A stretch of 64,000 nt of DNA from NC2004 sp050874905 (GTDB lineage: Bacteria; Bacillota; Clostridia; Lachnospirales; Lachnospiraceae), in NCBI GenBank assembly GCA_050874905.1, contig JBNMLP010000011.1, positions 1 to 64,000 of the forward strand. Direction: 5' to 3'. Made by a program: the position numbers and the translations under genes. The notes beneath the pieces are model-generated. The model saw only the letters and a program-made list of their open reading frames with translations, made no database searches and had not been told where the DNA came from. Within the stretch, counting starts at the first letter, position 1, and each line of letters opens with the position of its first letter. This document shows positions 14,289 to 24,080 of this stretch, piece after piece.

Positions 14289-16332
14289 CTAAGCTCACCA
14301 TTCCTATGGATTGTAATTCAACATCTGAATCTATTTCATTATACGATATAACGATCAAATCTGCAAAATAATCCTGTGTCATTTTTTTATAGTACATACG
14401 CACGATCGGCGACGTAATAATGATTGGATTTAACCCGCTTTCTTCGAGCCGCTTTATCATTGCCTCCGTTGCATTTAAAATCTGCTGTGTCACATTCGGA
14501 TCGAGTGTTAAATATGCCCCTTGCTCCGTCTGTTTGACAGAACCCATGATTTCTTTCTCAATGGCCGGATCCAGTGTCGCCACTTTCGTCGTTTCATTCG
14601 GCGTAAAGTACTTATTGGAAATGGCACGCTTCAGGCTTTGCCTTGCATATTCCGTCAAAACATCAGTATCTCTTGTCGTCGGTGCATAATCCGCCAATGT
14701 CTCAAATATTGTAACAAGATCACGGATGGAAATGCCCTCCCGTAACAGATTCTGCAGTACCTTTTGTATATCTCCGACACCAAGCAGTTTCGGAACAAGC
14801 TCATCACAAAGCGTCGCATTGTTTTCTTTGACATTGTTGATCAGATTCTGTACATCTTCTCTTGTCAGAAGTTCGTCGATGTGACGACGGATCACTTCTG
14901 TTAAATGTGTCGCAATAATGGATGGTGGATCTACTACCGTATAACCAACTGATTCTGCCCGTTCCCGCTGCGCCTCTGTGATCCAGATCGCTGGCAGATG
15001 GAACGACGGCTCAAACGTCGGGATACCTGTAATTTCTTCCTCTACAAATCCCGGATTCATCGCCATATAGTGATCAAACAGGATCTCACCCTCGCTTACC
15101 TGAATTCCTTTGATCTTAATAATATACTGGTTTGGATTCAACTGAATATTGTCGCGTAGACGAATGATCGGAACGACCGCACCAAGCTCTAATGCGATCT
15201 GGCGACGGATCATTACCACACGGTCTAACAGATCTCCACCCTGATTGACATCCGCAAGTGGAATAATACCATAACCAAATTCCAGCTCGATCGGATCGAC
15301 GGCAAGCAGGGAATTGACATTTTCGTGGCGACGGATCTCGTCCGCTTCCTGTTCTTCCTCCTGTGCCACCTCTTCCTCAATAGAGGTAACCTCCTGTTTC
15401 TTCTTTCCACGCGTTCCAAGTATAACCATGGTCAGACCAAGGCCACAGAAGATCACTTTGGAAAGCGGAGTCACCAGACCAAGGAGCACCATGGTGGAAC
15501 CAACGATCTGCATTACCATTGGATTGGCAAAAATCTGACCGATAACCATATCTCCAATGTTCTGTTCCTTCGCCGCTTTTGTAACCAGGATACCGGTGGA
15601 CAATGAAATTAAAAGGGACGGGATCTGACTCACCAGACCATCACCGATCGTTAAAATACAGTATTTGCTGGCAGCCTCCTGAAAGGTCAGTCCACTTCTC
15701 ACCATACCCATGATGATTCCACCTACTAAGTTGATACCGGTAATGATCAGGCCTGCGGTTGCATCTCCCTTTACATACTTCGTGGCACCATCCATAGCTC
15801 CAAAGAAAGCAGATTCCATCTGCAATTTATTACGACGTTCCTGCGCTTCTTTATCTGTAATCGCCCCAGTATTCAGATCGGCATCGATCGCCATCTGTTT
15901 TCCCGGCATCGCATCCAGTGTAAAACGTGCCGTTACCTCCGATACACGCTCCGAACCTTTATTGATGATGATCATCTGCACGATCAGCAAAATAATAAAT
16001 ACGATCAAACCGATCACAATATCATTTCCACCTACAAAGCTTCCAAATGTGGTAACAACATTACCCGGTTCTCCCGTAGAAAGGATCAGACGGGTAGAGG
16101 AAACGTTCAATGCCACACGGAACAATGTCGTAAACAAAAGGATCGTCGGGAAAGCTGAAAGCTGTAACGTCTCCTCGGCGAACAACGTTTGAAACATGAT
16201 CATAAATGCCACTAAAATATTGCAGGCGATCATAAAATCGAGCAGCCAGGACGGCATTGGAATAATCAGAAAAAGGAGTGCTGCCAGTACATATAACGCA
16301 ATCGCAATATCCATGCTGAATTTAATTTTCAT
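14278..16332 (-). CDS. flhA: Flagellar export gate protein FlhA
   Basis: A 684-residue protein with about eight TM helices in the first 320 residues, the FHIPEP-family signature (ARFTLDAMPGKQMAIDADLN) and a cytoplasmic C-terminal domain from about 350. FlhA forms the nonameric ring of the type III export gate and takes up export substrates and chaperones. Length is normal for the family. It follows flhB by 29 bp in the same operon. Confidence 0.97.
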   Translation of the reverse strand: MKIKFSMDIAIALYVLAALLFLIIPMPSWLLDFMIACNILVAFMIMFQTLFAEETLQLSAFPTILLFTTLFRVALNVSSTRLILSTGEPGNVVTTFGSFVGGNDIVIGLIVFIILLIVQMIIINKGSERVSEVTARFTLDAMPGKQMAIDADLNTGAITDKEAQERRNKLQMESAFFGAMDGATKYVKGDATAGLIITGINLVGGIIMGMVRSGLTFQEAASKYCILTIGDGLVSQIPSLLISLSTGILVTKAAKEQNIGDMVIGQIFANPMVMQIVGSTMVLLGLVTPLSKVIFCGLGLTMVILGTRGKKKQEVTSIEEEVAQEEEQEADEIRRHENVNSLLAVDPIELEFGYGIIPLADVNQGGDLLDRVVMIRRQIALELGAVVPIIRLRDNIQLNPNQYIIKIKGIQVSEGEILFDHYMAMNPGFVEEEITGIPTFEPSFHLPAIWITEAQRERAESVGYTVVDPPSIIATHLTEVIRRHIDELLTREDVQNLINNVKENNATLCDELVPKLLGVGDIQKVLQNLLREGISIRDLVTIFETLADYAPTTRDTDVLTEYARQSLKRAISNKYFTPNETTKVATLDPAIEKEIMGSVKQTEQGAYLTLDPNVTQQILNATEAMIKRLEESGLNPIIITSPIVRMYYKKMTQDYFADLIVISYNEIDSDVELQSIGMVSLDDN

Positions 16333-16361
16333 GACTGTGTTTCTCCTTTCTTTCCTTCAGA

Positions 16362-17465
16362 TCAGGATGCAGAATTTTTCAGACGGTATACATAGGCAAG
16401 TACCTCGGCAACAGCCTGATAAAGTTCCGGTGGAATCTCCTGATCGATGTCCACATTATGATATAACATACGAGCCAATGCCCGGTTTTCTACAATTTCA
16501 ATATGATACTCTCTTGCTTTTTCTTTGATCTTTCCAGCAAGATAATCCGTCCCCTTTGCAATCACTACCGGTGCATCCTGCATTGTCCGGTCATAACGGA
16601 TCGCCACCGCATAGTGCGTTGGGTTTGTGATAATAACATCCGCCTGCGGCACCGCATCCATCATACGTCTTCTGGATGCCTCCATCTGTTTCTGCTTAAT
16701 CTTACTTTTGATCTGTGGATCTCCTTCAGAGTTCTTAAACTCATCCTTAATATCCTGCTTTGACATCATCATATCCTGCATGTTCTTCCATTTTTGATAA
16801 ATGAAATCTACAATACCAATCACGATCATTACCGCCGATATCTTGATCCCCAGATTGATCACAATATCACCGATCATACGGATCACCTGCAACAGTTCCA
16901 TATCATATACGCTGTATAGCAGCGCCCACTCATCCTTGATCGTAGAATATACCACAGCCGTTATCACAATAACAATGGCAATGGATACTCCCGTCTTCAC
17001 AAGCGTCTTGACCGAAAACATCCGTTTCAGACCGCTTAACGGATTCAATTTGCTAAGCTTTGGCTGCATCGGCTTTTTCGTGATTTTAAAGGTAAACTGA
17101 ATCCGGCTTGATATAAACACAATGGCAACCGCCACAAGGAAAATCGGCCAGAGTACCTTGAACAAAAACAAAATACACTCCATAAACCACTGATGAATCG
17201 TCACATTGGTCAGTTCATGATCCAGCACATCCGGGATTTTATTATATGCCAGTCGAAACGACTCCAGCATATCAAGTCCCATATGTCCAACCCATACTTT
17301 CATCAAAACAAACACTGCCAACAAAGAAACTGCATTGGAAAAATCCTGGCTTTTTGCCACTTGACCTTCTTCTCTGGAGTCTTTGATCTTTTTTGCCGTC
17401 GGTTTCTCCGTTTTCTGTCCGGTCGGTCCATCCTTGGCAAACATCTGTAAATCGTATAAAAGCAC
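16362..17465 (-). CDS. flhB: Flagellar export switch protein FlhB
   Basis: A 367-residue protein with four TM helices and a C-terminal cytoplasmic domain. The self-cleavage site N281-P282-T283-H284 is intact in VIITNPTHYAVAIRYD, so switching from hook to filament substrates should work together with FliK. The start is a GTG with GGGAGG eight bases upstream. It lies between fliR and flhA, as usual. Confidence 0.96.
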   Translation of the reverse strand: MLLYDLQMFAKDGPTGQKTEKPTAKKIKDSREEGQVAKSQDFSNAVSLLAVFVLMKVWVGHMGLDMLESFRLAYNKIPDVLDHELTNVTIHQWFMECILFLFKVLWPIFLVAVAIVFISSRIQFTFKITKKPMQPKLSKLNPLSGLKRMFSVKTLVKTGVSIAIVIVITAVVYSTIKDEWALLYSVYDMELLQVIRMIGDIVINLGIKISAVMIVIGIVDFIYQKWKNMQDMMMSKQDIKDEFKNSEGDPQIKSKIKQKQMEASRRRMMDAVPQADVIITNPTHYAVAIRYDRTMQDAPVVIAKGTDYLAGKIKEKAREYHIEIVENRALARMLYHNVDIDQEIPPELYQAVAEVLAYVYRLKNSAS

Positions 17466-17480
17466 GCTATCTGCCTCCCA

Positions 17481-18263
17481 TTACGGTGTCATCACCTTAA
17501 GCACCTGTTTCACCATATCCTGCATACCGCTGTATAAGAAATCAGTAAATAACGGAATACACATCACGGTAACCAGCAGTACGCCAAGTCCAAACACAAC
17601 CTTTAACTGCATACCAACAACAAACATATTCATCTGTGGCGCAGATTTTGCCAGAATACCAAGTACAATATTAAGAAGAAGCATCGCACAAAATACCGGA
17701 AGAATGATTCGAAAACCTAACAGGAAAAACTGTGTGGCAAAAGAAACAATCGAATCATACAGCAGATCTGTATGAAGTACTGCTCTTCCGATCGGAATCA
17801 AAGAAAAAGAATCCACCACAGCCGAAACAACAAAATAATGCATATTGGAAACCATCATAACCAACATAACAAGATACGTATAAAAACTTCCAAATGCAGA
17901 GCTTTCCTGATTGGTCATGGGATCAAACAACTGCACCATGGAAAAACCAAGATCAATATCTATGATATGCCCTGCAAAAGACAATGTATACATCGCAATA
18001 CTTGCAGACAATCCAATTCCAAATCCGATCAGTACTTCTTTGGCAACCAATAGGGCAAATCCATAAATTCCATTGTAAGTAATGTCATAATAATCCACAT
18101 TCATCGCAATAATAATGCTCAAAAATGCAGACAATCCAATCTTCACTTTATTCGGCACACCCGTAATACTAAAAAAAGGTGCTGATACGATCAGAGCAGA
18201 TACACGCGCCAATATCATAAGAAAAAATTCCATCGTATGTATTGAAAATGACGCTGCAACCAT
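17481..18263 (-). CDS. fliR: Flagellar export gate protein FliR
   Basis: A 260-residue, very hydrophobic protein with about six TM helices, including the typical SAPFFSITGVPNKVKIGLSA early in the protein. With FliP and FliQ it forms the core of the export channel. The gap to flhB is 15 bp. The ribosome-binding site is weak and more distant than in neighbours. Confidence 0.94.
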   Translation of the reverse strand: MVAASFSIHTMEFFLMILARVSALIVSAPFFSITGVPNKVKIGLSAFLSIIIAMNVDYYDITYNGIYGFALLVAKEVLIGFGIGLSASIAMYTLSFAGHIIDIDLGFSMVQLFDPMTNQESSAFGSFYTYLVMLVMMVSNMHYFVVSAVVDSFSLIPIGRAVLHTDLLYDSIVSFATQFFLLGFRIILPVFCAMLLLNIVLGILAKSAPQMNMFVVGMQLKVVFGLGVLLVTVMCIPLFTDFLYSGMQDMVKQVLKVMTP

Positions 18264-18319
18264 AATTTAAACCTGCCTTACTATCGAAACACCTTTATAC
18301 AATCGATTCTATTCCTTTG

Positions 18320-18589
18320 TCATCCAACATAGGTTACAAAACTATTGAACAGTTGTATAATATATTCTGACAATTGTGTCAGGATCCAGTTTCCTGCAAT
18401 GATCACAATTGCCATAATCGCAATAAACTTCGGAACAAAGGTAAGTGTCTGTTCCTGAATTGAAGTTACCGTCTGAAAAATACTGACGATCAAACCAATC
18501 ACAAGAGAAATCAGCAACATCGGTGCAGAACATTTAATGATCGTCCAGATTGCATCGCGCGCAATATCCACAATAACTTCTGCTGTCAT
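18320..18589 (-). CDS. fliQ: Flagellar export gate protein FliQ
   Basis: An 89-residue protein with two TM hairpin helices, matching the family in length and in the segment LLISLVIGLIVSIFQTVTSI followed by QEQTLTFVPK. It is part of the FliP-FliQ-FliR export channel. It lies between fliP and fliR in the conserved order. Confidence 0.95.
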   Translation of the reverse strand: MTAEVIVDIARDAIWTIIKCSAPMLLISLVIGLIVSIFQTVTSIQEQTLTFVPKFIAIMAIVIIAGNWILTQLSEYIIQLFNSFVTYVG

Positions 18590-18610
18590 ATTCTCACCTT
18601 CCTAGCTGCA

Positions 18611-19507
18611 CTACAAATGAAATGTCTGAACAAGATTACCAATTACCAGATTCCATCCATCCGCTAACACAAACAACAAGATCTTAAATGGCGCCGATAT
18701 CGTCGTAGGCGGAAGCATCATCATACCCATCGACATCAGCGTCGACGCCACGACCATATCGATCACAATGAACGGAATATAGATCAAAAAGCCAATGATA
18801 AATGCGGCTCTTAACTCACTTAAAATAAATGCCGGAATCAATGTTGTTGTTGGAATCTCGTCATATGAATCCTTCACTTCAGCATTTGAAATCTGAAGCA
18901 TCATTTTAAGGTCTTTTTTGTTAACATTTTTTAACATGAACTCCCGGAGTGGTTCGATTCCTGCATCAATCGCCTCTCTGGAAGTAAGCTTTCCTTCCTG
19001 CATCGGCTTGATCGCATTCTGATTGATCTTGGTAAATACCGGAGACATAATAAAAATCGTCAGAAATACCGCAAGCCCCACTAGCACCTGATTGGGTGGT
19101 GAAGTCGCCGTACCAAGTGCCTGTCTTACAAAATGAAGCACAATAATGATACGGGTAAACGATGTCACCATGATCAGCAAGGAAGGGGCGATCGATAATA
19201 TGGTCAGCAACAATACAATCTGCAACGTACCCGTCAAGGAACCGGAATCTGATTTGGAATTCAGATCAATATCCAAAGAAAAAGGAGTGGTATCCCTCTC
19301 CTCTGCTGCGGTTGGATCATTCTGATCATTCGCCTCCTGTCCCGAATTGGTATCGGTCGGAGCTGCGCTAGTATGATACGCACCATATAACGTAAGGCTG
19401 CCAAACAATGTCACCAGCACACATAATACTTTTAAAACGGTCAGCCAACCCGGTGACTTTTGGGTAGAACTCTTTTTTCTATTCACCTTCATCGTTACGT
19501 TTTGCAT
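18611..19507 (-). CDS. fliP: Flagellar export gate protein FliP
   Basis: About 298 residues: a basic N terminus with a signal-like hydrophobic segment, a linker rich in N, D and T, and the FliP core from about 95 with TSFTRIIIVLHFVRQALGT and PPNQVLVGLAVFLTIFIM. It is the pore-forming subunit of the export gate. The start is uncertain: ATG at 19507 and ATG at 19492 are both possible; both lie inside the end of fliO, so the genes are coupled. The N-terminal region is longer than in many FliP proteins. Confidence 0.92.
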   Translation of the reverse strand: MQNVTMKVNRKKSSTQKSPGWLTVLKVLCVLVTLFGSLTLYGAYHTSAAPTDTNSGQEANDQNDPTAAEERDTTPFSLDIDLNSKSDSGSLTGTLQIVLLLTILSIAPSLLIMVTSFTRIIIVLHFVRQALGTATSPPNQVLVGLAVFLTIFIMSPVFTKINQNAIKPMQEGKLTSREAIDAGIEPLREFMLKNVNKKDLKMMLQISNAEVKDSYDEIPTTTLIPAFILSELRAAFIIGFLIYIPFIVIDMVVASTLMSMGMMMLPPTTISAPFKILLFVLADGWNLVIGNLVQTFHL

Positions 19508-19928
19508 CCTTTCCTTCTTCTGCCTCCTCTCTCGTACTGCCATACACAGAAGAGCGAGCAGAAAACTTTGACAATATCTCATCAAATGCTTTCGTACTCA
19601 CAACTGAACTGCCTTTTTTCATTTCAGCTTTCTCATAGGAAAGAGCATCTTTAGGAAGTTCGGTCAAAAAAGTAATTTCATCCTTTCCTACTCCGATTAC
19701 AAGATACTTCTCTCCTACACGCACGATCTGAATGTATTTATTGTTCTGTATGCGAATGGTCTCCATCAGCTTGAGATTTCCCTGTGAAGATGCCTTAACT
19801 TGCATCCGGGACGCCAGCTTAGAAGAAAGATAAGCTAGGAACAATATAACGGCAAAGATAAGGAGCATCACAATGATTTCTCCTATACTTTTCAAAACTC
19901 CTACTGCACCAGTAGCTGCTAAATACAT
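19479..19928 (-). CDS. fliO: Flagellar biosynthesis protein FliO (FliZ)
   Basis: A 149-residue protein with one N-terminal TM helix (about 15-38) and a cytoplasmic domain containing KLMETIRIQNNKYIQIVRVG and KYLVIGVGKDEITFLTELP, the usual FliO signature. FliO helps assemble the FliP ring. The acidic/basic tail overlaps the start of fliP. It starts one base after cheY ends. Confidence 0.88.
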   Translation of the reverse strand: MYLAATGAVGVLKSIGEIIVMLLIFAVILFLAYLSSKLASRMQVKASSQGNLKLMETIRIQNNKYIQIVRVGEKYLVIGVGKDEITFLTELPKDALSYEKAEMKKGSSVVSTKAFDEILSKFSARSSVYGSTREEAEEGKDAKRNDEGE

Positions 19929-19929
19929 A

Positions 19930-20292
19930 CTAGTTCACCGCTTTTTTCACTGCTTCCAATACACGATCTGCCTGGAAAGGTTTTACGATAAAGTCTTTTG
20001 CCCCAGCCTGAATGGACTCAATTACCATTGCCTGCTGACCCATTGCAGAACACATTACCACTACCGCATTTGGATCAATTTCCTTGATCTTCTTTAATGC
20101 CTGAATTCCATCCATCTCCGGCATAGTAATATCCATCAGTACAAGATCTGGTTTTACCTCAGAATACTTCTCCACTGCCTTTGCGCCATTCTCTGCTTCT
20201 CCGGCAACTGTGTAGCCGTTTTTGGTAAGGATATCCTTGATCATCATTCTCATAAATGCTGCATCATCACAAATTAAAATATTCTTCGCCAT
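19930..20292 (-). CDS. cheY: Chemotaxis response regulator CheY
   Basis: A stand-alone receiver domain of 120 residues. Acidic pocket D9-D10 (ILICDDAAF), phospho-acceptor D54 (LVLMDITMPEMDG), the switch Ser in VVVMCSAMGQ and Lys in DFIVKPF are all present. Phosphorylated CheY binds FliM/FliY and changes motor rotation. The start was placed at ATG 20292, with GGAGAAG six bases upstream; a GTG at 20307 lies before that site. Location inside the fla genes next to fliY is as in Bacillus. Confidence 0.95.
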   Translation of the reverse strand: MAKNILICDDAAFMRMMIKDILTKNGYTVAGEAENGAKAVEKYSEVKPDLVLMDITMPEMDGIQALKKIKEIDPNAVVVMCSAMGQQAMVIESIQAGAKDFIVKPFQADRVLEAVKKAVN

Positions 20293-20326
20293 AATCGTCT
20301 TCTCCACTTCTTATATAATTTATTGT

Positions 20327-21580
20327 CTACTTGTGGTGGTTTTCTTTGACAATATCCGTTACACGGACACCAAAGTTTTCTTCAATGACCACAACTTCAC
20401 CTTTTGCAACTAATTTTCCATTTACAATCACATCCACCGGTTCTCCAGCCAGTTTATCAAGTTCGATGATCGTTCCTGGTGAAATCTCTAAAATCTCTTT
20501 GATGGACTTCTTTGTCCTTCCGAGCTCTACAGTTACCTCCAACGGAACATCCATGATCAGATCAATATTCTCCTGCTGTGTGATCGGATTTGGCATGGAA
20601 GCAAATGGTGTAAACTGTGCAGGTTGTGCATTGACATTTGCCTGTGGCGGCACTATCTGCTGTCCCATCATCGGCATACCATAACCATATGGTGGCATCT
20701 GCCCCATCATGTTCGGATCCATTGTCGGCTGTTGCATTGTCGACTGTTGCATCGCCGGCTCTGCTTGCTGCGGTGCTGCCTGCGGTGTTGGTGCCGGTGT
20801 ACTCTGCGGAGCTGATGTTGTGTTTTCTGCCTCAGCAGGTGCTGCTGTCTCCATATTTCCGGTAAAGATTTTATAAATCTCTTTTGCAAGAGAGACCGGA
20901 TAAAGCTGCATGATCTCACTATCGATCAAATCGCCGATCTCCATCTTGAAATTGACCTTGATAAAAGTTTCCGTTAAAAAGTTGGACAACCCATCTTCGG
21001 AAGCCTCTATTCCATCATTCAGATCCACCAGACTGGCAACAGGAGGACTAATATCAATCTTACGTCCCAGCATTTGCGATAAGGAAGTTGCAGAAGAACC
21101 CATCATCTGATTCATCGCCTCGCTGATCGCACTTAAATGCAGATCTGTTAAGTCGTCTGCGACATTACTGCCATCTCCACCCATCATCAAATCTGTGATA
21201 ATCTTAACATCTTGTTCCTTCAAAATCAACACGTTGTTGCCTTCAATACCATCTATGTAGGATAATTGAACAAACACACACGGACGATCATAAGCATCTA
21301 CCAGATCATCCCATTTTGCATATGAAACTGTCGGAACGGTAATATCTACAACGTTATTTACCAGTGAGGACAGCGTCGTTGCTGCTGTTCCCATACTGAT
21401 ATTTGCAACCTCACCAATGGCATCCTTTTCCTCTGGTGTAAGTATTTCTTCTACAGGTGCATTCGCATCAGCGCCTGTATCTTTCTGTCCTGCCGCCTCA
21501 GTATCCTCGGAAGAGGCAGACCCGGTATCCATACCACTGAGCAGAGCATTTATTTCTTCCTGCGATAACATTCCATCCAT
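20327..21580 (-). CDS. fliY: Flagellar switch protein FliY (CheC-like phosphatase plus FliN domain)
   Basis: A 417-residue protein: N-terminal CheY-P binding peptide (MLSQEEINALLSGM), a CheC-like domain with two E-x-x-N phosphatase motifs (AIGEVANISMGTAATTL and AISEAMNQMMGSSATSL), a long linker rich in P, Q, M and A (about 240-325), and a C-terminal SpoA/FliN domain (VPLEVTVELGRTKKSIKEIL). It forms part of the C-ring and dephosphorylates CheY-P. Both phosphatase sites appear intact. Confidence 0.95.
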   Translation of the reverse strand: MDGMLSQEEINALLSGMDTGSASSEDTEAAGQKDTGADANAPVEEILTPEEKDAIGEVANISMGTAATTLSSLVNNVVDITVPTVSYAKWDDLVDAYDRPCVFVQLSYIDGIEGNNVLILKEQDVKIITDLMMGGDGSNVADDLTDLHLSAISEAMNQMMGSSATSLSQMLGRKIDISPPVASLVDLNDGIEASEDGLSNFLTETFIKVNFKMEIGDLIDSEIMQLYPVSLAKEIYKIFTGNMETAAPAEAENTTSAPQSTPAPTPQAAPQQAEPAMQQSTMQQPTMDPNMMGQMPPYGYGMPMMGQQIVPPQANVNAQPAQFTPFASMPNPITQQENIDLIMDVPLEVTVELGRTKKSIKEILEISPGTIIELDKLAGEPVDVIVNGKLVAKGEVVVIEENFGVRVTDIVKENHHK

Positions 21581-21585
21581 GCTTT

Positions 21586-22563
21586 CTACTCCTCTCTGAT
21601 TATTGATGTTACCTTCACTGCGTAATTATCCGAAGAAGAACCCGGCAACGCAGTAAACTTTAACATATTACCGACATAAATGTCTAACTCATCATCCACT
21701 TTGGAATTAAGTTTTATAATATCGCCTACCTGAAGGTTTATAAAATCCATAACAGGCAGTGCGGTTTTACCTAACACAGCTTTCATCGGAATCTGTGCAC
21801 GCTCGATCATACTCTCGATTGCTTCGTGATAGTCCGCTTCATCAGACTCCTGCAAGGTAGAAAACCAATACTTTGTATTAAGTTTATCCATAATATCTTC
21901 TAAGCAAAGGAATGGCAGACAAATGTTCATCAATCCTTCTGTCTCACCAATCTTGATATTGATCGTAATGATCGCGATCATCTCACTAGGAGAAATAATC
22001 TGTGCAAACTGGGAATTTGTCTCAATCCGTTCCAGCCTTGGTTCAATCGATACCACATTCTGCCACGGTTCCCGAAGAAGATTCACACAAACACCAAAGA
22101 TCCGCTCAATAATACTTAACTCAATCTCTGTAAAATCCCTGTTTTTATCCAGCGGCTCTCCACCGCCCCCCAACATACGATCCACGATCGCATAACCTAA
22201 ATTAGCAGCCAGTTCAATTACAATATTGCCTTTGAGTGGTGCAAAATTAACTACTCCCAACAACACCGGATTCGCCAGTGCATTGGAGAACTCGGAATAA
22301 GTAACCGCCTCCGAATTCATGACATCTACTTGTACTGTTTTTCTTAAATATGCAGGTAAATGTGTGGATAACAGACGTCCATAATGGTCGAAAATAATCT
22401 CCAGTGTACGAAGATGCTCTTTGGAAAATTTGGAAGGTCTGGAAAAATCATATTCCCTCACCTGCCGTTCTGTTGTTTCCACAAGTTCTTCTGCATCTAA
22501 TTCACCGGTACTCAATTGATTCAATAATTTATCAATCTCTTCCTGTGACATTACGTCAGCCAT
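21586..22563 (-). CDS. fliM: Flagellar motor switch protein FliM
   Basis: About 325 residues with the N-terminal CheY-P binding motif (MSQEEIDKLLNQL), a CheC-like middle domain and a C-terminal SpoA domain (VMDFINLQVGDIIKLNSKVD). FliM links FliG to FliN/FliY in the C-ring. ATG 22563 was chosen, with AGGAGG eight bases upstream; the GTG at 22572 is part of that site. Gap to fliY five bases. Confidence 0.96.
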   Translation of the reverse strand: MADVMSQEEIDKLLNQLSTGELDAEELVETTERQVREYDFSRPSKFSKEHLRTLEIIFDHYGRLLSTHLPAYLRKTVQVDVMNSEAVTYSEFSNALANPVLLGVVNFAPLKGNIVIELAANLGYAIVDRMLGGGGEPLDKNRDFTEIELSIIERIFGVCVNLLREPWQNVVSIEPRLERIETNSQFAQIISPSEMIAIITINIKIGETEGLMNICLPFLCLEDIMDKLNTKYWFSTLQESDEADYHEAIESMIERAQIPMKAVLGKTALPVMDFINLQVGDIIKLNSKVDDELDIYVGNMLKFTALPGSSSDNYAVKVTSIIREE

Positions 22564-22617
22564 TATCCTCACCTCCTTACTTGTCTGTCATTTTTGCTTT
22601 TCCCTCTCTTTTAAAGA

Positions 22618-23139
22618 TTAGGAAACGATAAATTTGGAAAATGAAACATCATAAATAACATCTGAATTATTAAATAATTTCTTAATCTGTTTCTTTACTT
22701 CTTCACGGATCTCGTCCTGTTTCGTGTTGCAGTCTTCTGCAGAATAATTCTTGATCACAGAGTTTACCGTAGACTGGATTACACTCTCATAAGACTTGAT
22801 ACCAGTATCTGTTGTCGGATCATAAGTTTTATAGTCATCTGATTTATTATTCATAGATACCACCAGATGAACCACCGCATAATGTGCCTCCTCACCAGAA
22901 GAAGGAAGAGAAACCTGTGTATCATCCGTCAGATTATATGGTGTAATATCTGTCAGAGGAATCTCTGCAGAGGATTCTCCATCTCCATCCACAGAAAGAT
23001 CTACAATAGAAGCAATACTTGTGATCAGATTATCTGTTTTTTTGTTAGTTGGAATTACAGTAAACACAATAATAGACAGAAGTATCAGATTGATGATACT
23101 AATTGCTAAAATGATTACCGAAATTAAATTACGTTTCAT
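22618..23139 (-). CDS. fliL: Flagellar basal-body-associated protein FliL
   Basis: A 173-residue membrane protein with one N-terminal TM helix (about 7-29) and an extracytoplasmic domain ending in VKKQIKKLFNNSDVIYDVSF, near the usual FliL C-terminal pattern. FliL surrounds and stabilises the MotAB stator. Position after motB and before fliM supports the call. Confidence 0.88.
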   Translation of the reverse strand: MKRNLISVIILAISIINLILLSIIVFTVIPTNKKTDNLITSIASIVDLSVDGDGESSAEIPLTDITPYNLTDDTQVSLPSSGEEAHYAVVHLVVSMNNKSDDYKTYDPTTDTGIKSYESVIQSTVNSVIKNYSAEDCNTKQDEIREEVKKQIKKLFNNSDVIYDVSFSKFIVS

Positions 23140-23162
23140 ATGCTCTCTCCTTACTGCATCTT

Positions 23163-24080
23163 CTAGTCTTGTGCGGCTGAACTGATCTTGTTATAAATCT
23201 TGATCTCCACACGGCGGTTTTTGGCTCGTCCGCTCGCTGTTTTGTTGCTCGCCTTTGGACGGCTGTCTCCATACCCGGAATGCTTCATATTTTTTTCAAT
23301 TAAATCGTTGTTATTCAACAGATATTCATATACAGAAATAGCTCTCGCAGCAGATAAGTAATTATTGTCCTTATAGGTACCACCCGCCGGAACGTTATCT
23401 GTATGTCCTTCAATCTCAATCACCCGTTTCCGGTATTTTGTAAGAATACTGCCAACCTTATTCATCAGAGGCTTGGCATCTTCGCTAAGCTCTGCCTTAC
23501 CAGAATCAAAAAGGATTCCGCCATTTAAAGAAAGTTCCACATACTGGGCATTATAGGATAGCGATACCTTATCGCTGATCTGGGAGCTCTTGAGCATTTT
23601 CTCAATCTCTCCATTCATCGCTTCTGACTGTTGATAGCCTTCTTTTTCGACTTGCTGTTCCAGCGATTCCGTCGTTACCTGTTCGGTTGATTGCGTATCC
23701 TGTGTATCCTGATGTGCCTGCGTCGTCATCTGATCGGAAGCACTGTCATTTTTTTGATCATTATTATCCTGTTTATCAGAAAGATCTGTGGTGTCTCCCT
23801 TTTTCTGCGTATCCATCTTTGTAACAAATTCATCCAGAAGAGAAATCTGTTTTACACCAGAACTTACCATCTTACCATCACCGATCACTTTTGATCCGGC
23901 TGTAAAGATACTATACTTGGAAAAGGAAGCTGCTACCGCCTCCATCTTTTCCGCATCCACTGTAGAACTTGCAAAAAGCAAAATAAAGAAACATAATAAC
24001 AGATTCATCAGATCACTAAACGTGGACATCCACGCCGGTGATCCAGGAGCCTGTTTTTCTTCTTTTTTCTTTCTTGCCAC
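23163..24080 (-). CDS. motB: Flagellar stator protein MotB
   Basis: A 305-residue stator subunit: basic N terminus, single TM helix with the essential ion-carrying D23 (WMSTFSDLMNLLLCFFILLF), a plug region, an unusually long linker rich in D, Q, T and N (about 95-150), and a C-terminal OmpA-like peptidoglycan-binding domain (VIEIEGHTDNVPAGG, YLSAARAISVYEYL, NRRVEIKI). It anchors the stator to the wall. The start overlaps the motA stop, so the two are coupled. Confidence 0.95.
   Translation of the reverse strand: MARKKKEEKQAPGSPAWMSTFSDLMNLLLCFFILLFASSTVDAEKMEAVAASFSKYSIFTAGSKVIGDGKMVSSGVKQISLLDEFVTKMDTQKKGDTTDLSDKQDNNDQKNDSASDQMTTQAHQDTQDTQSTEQVTTESLEQQVEKEGYQQSEAMNGEIEKMLKSSQISDKVSLSYNAQYVELSLNGGILFDSGKAELSEDAKPLMNKVGSILTKYRKRVIEIEGHTDNVPAGGTYKDNNYLSAARAISVYEYLLNNNDLIEKNMKHSGYGDSRPKASNKTASGRAKNRRVEIKIYNKISSAAQD

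Noticed and set aside
15225..15606. Overlapping frames on both strands inside flhA
   Set aside because: They lie within the continuous FlhA reading frame, which has the right length and motifs; no sign of a second gene.
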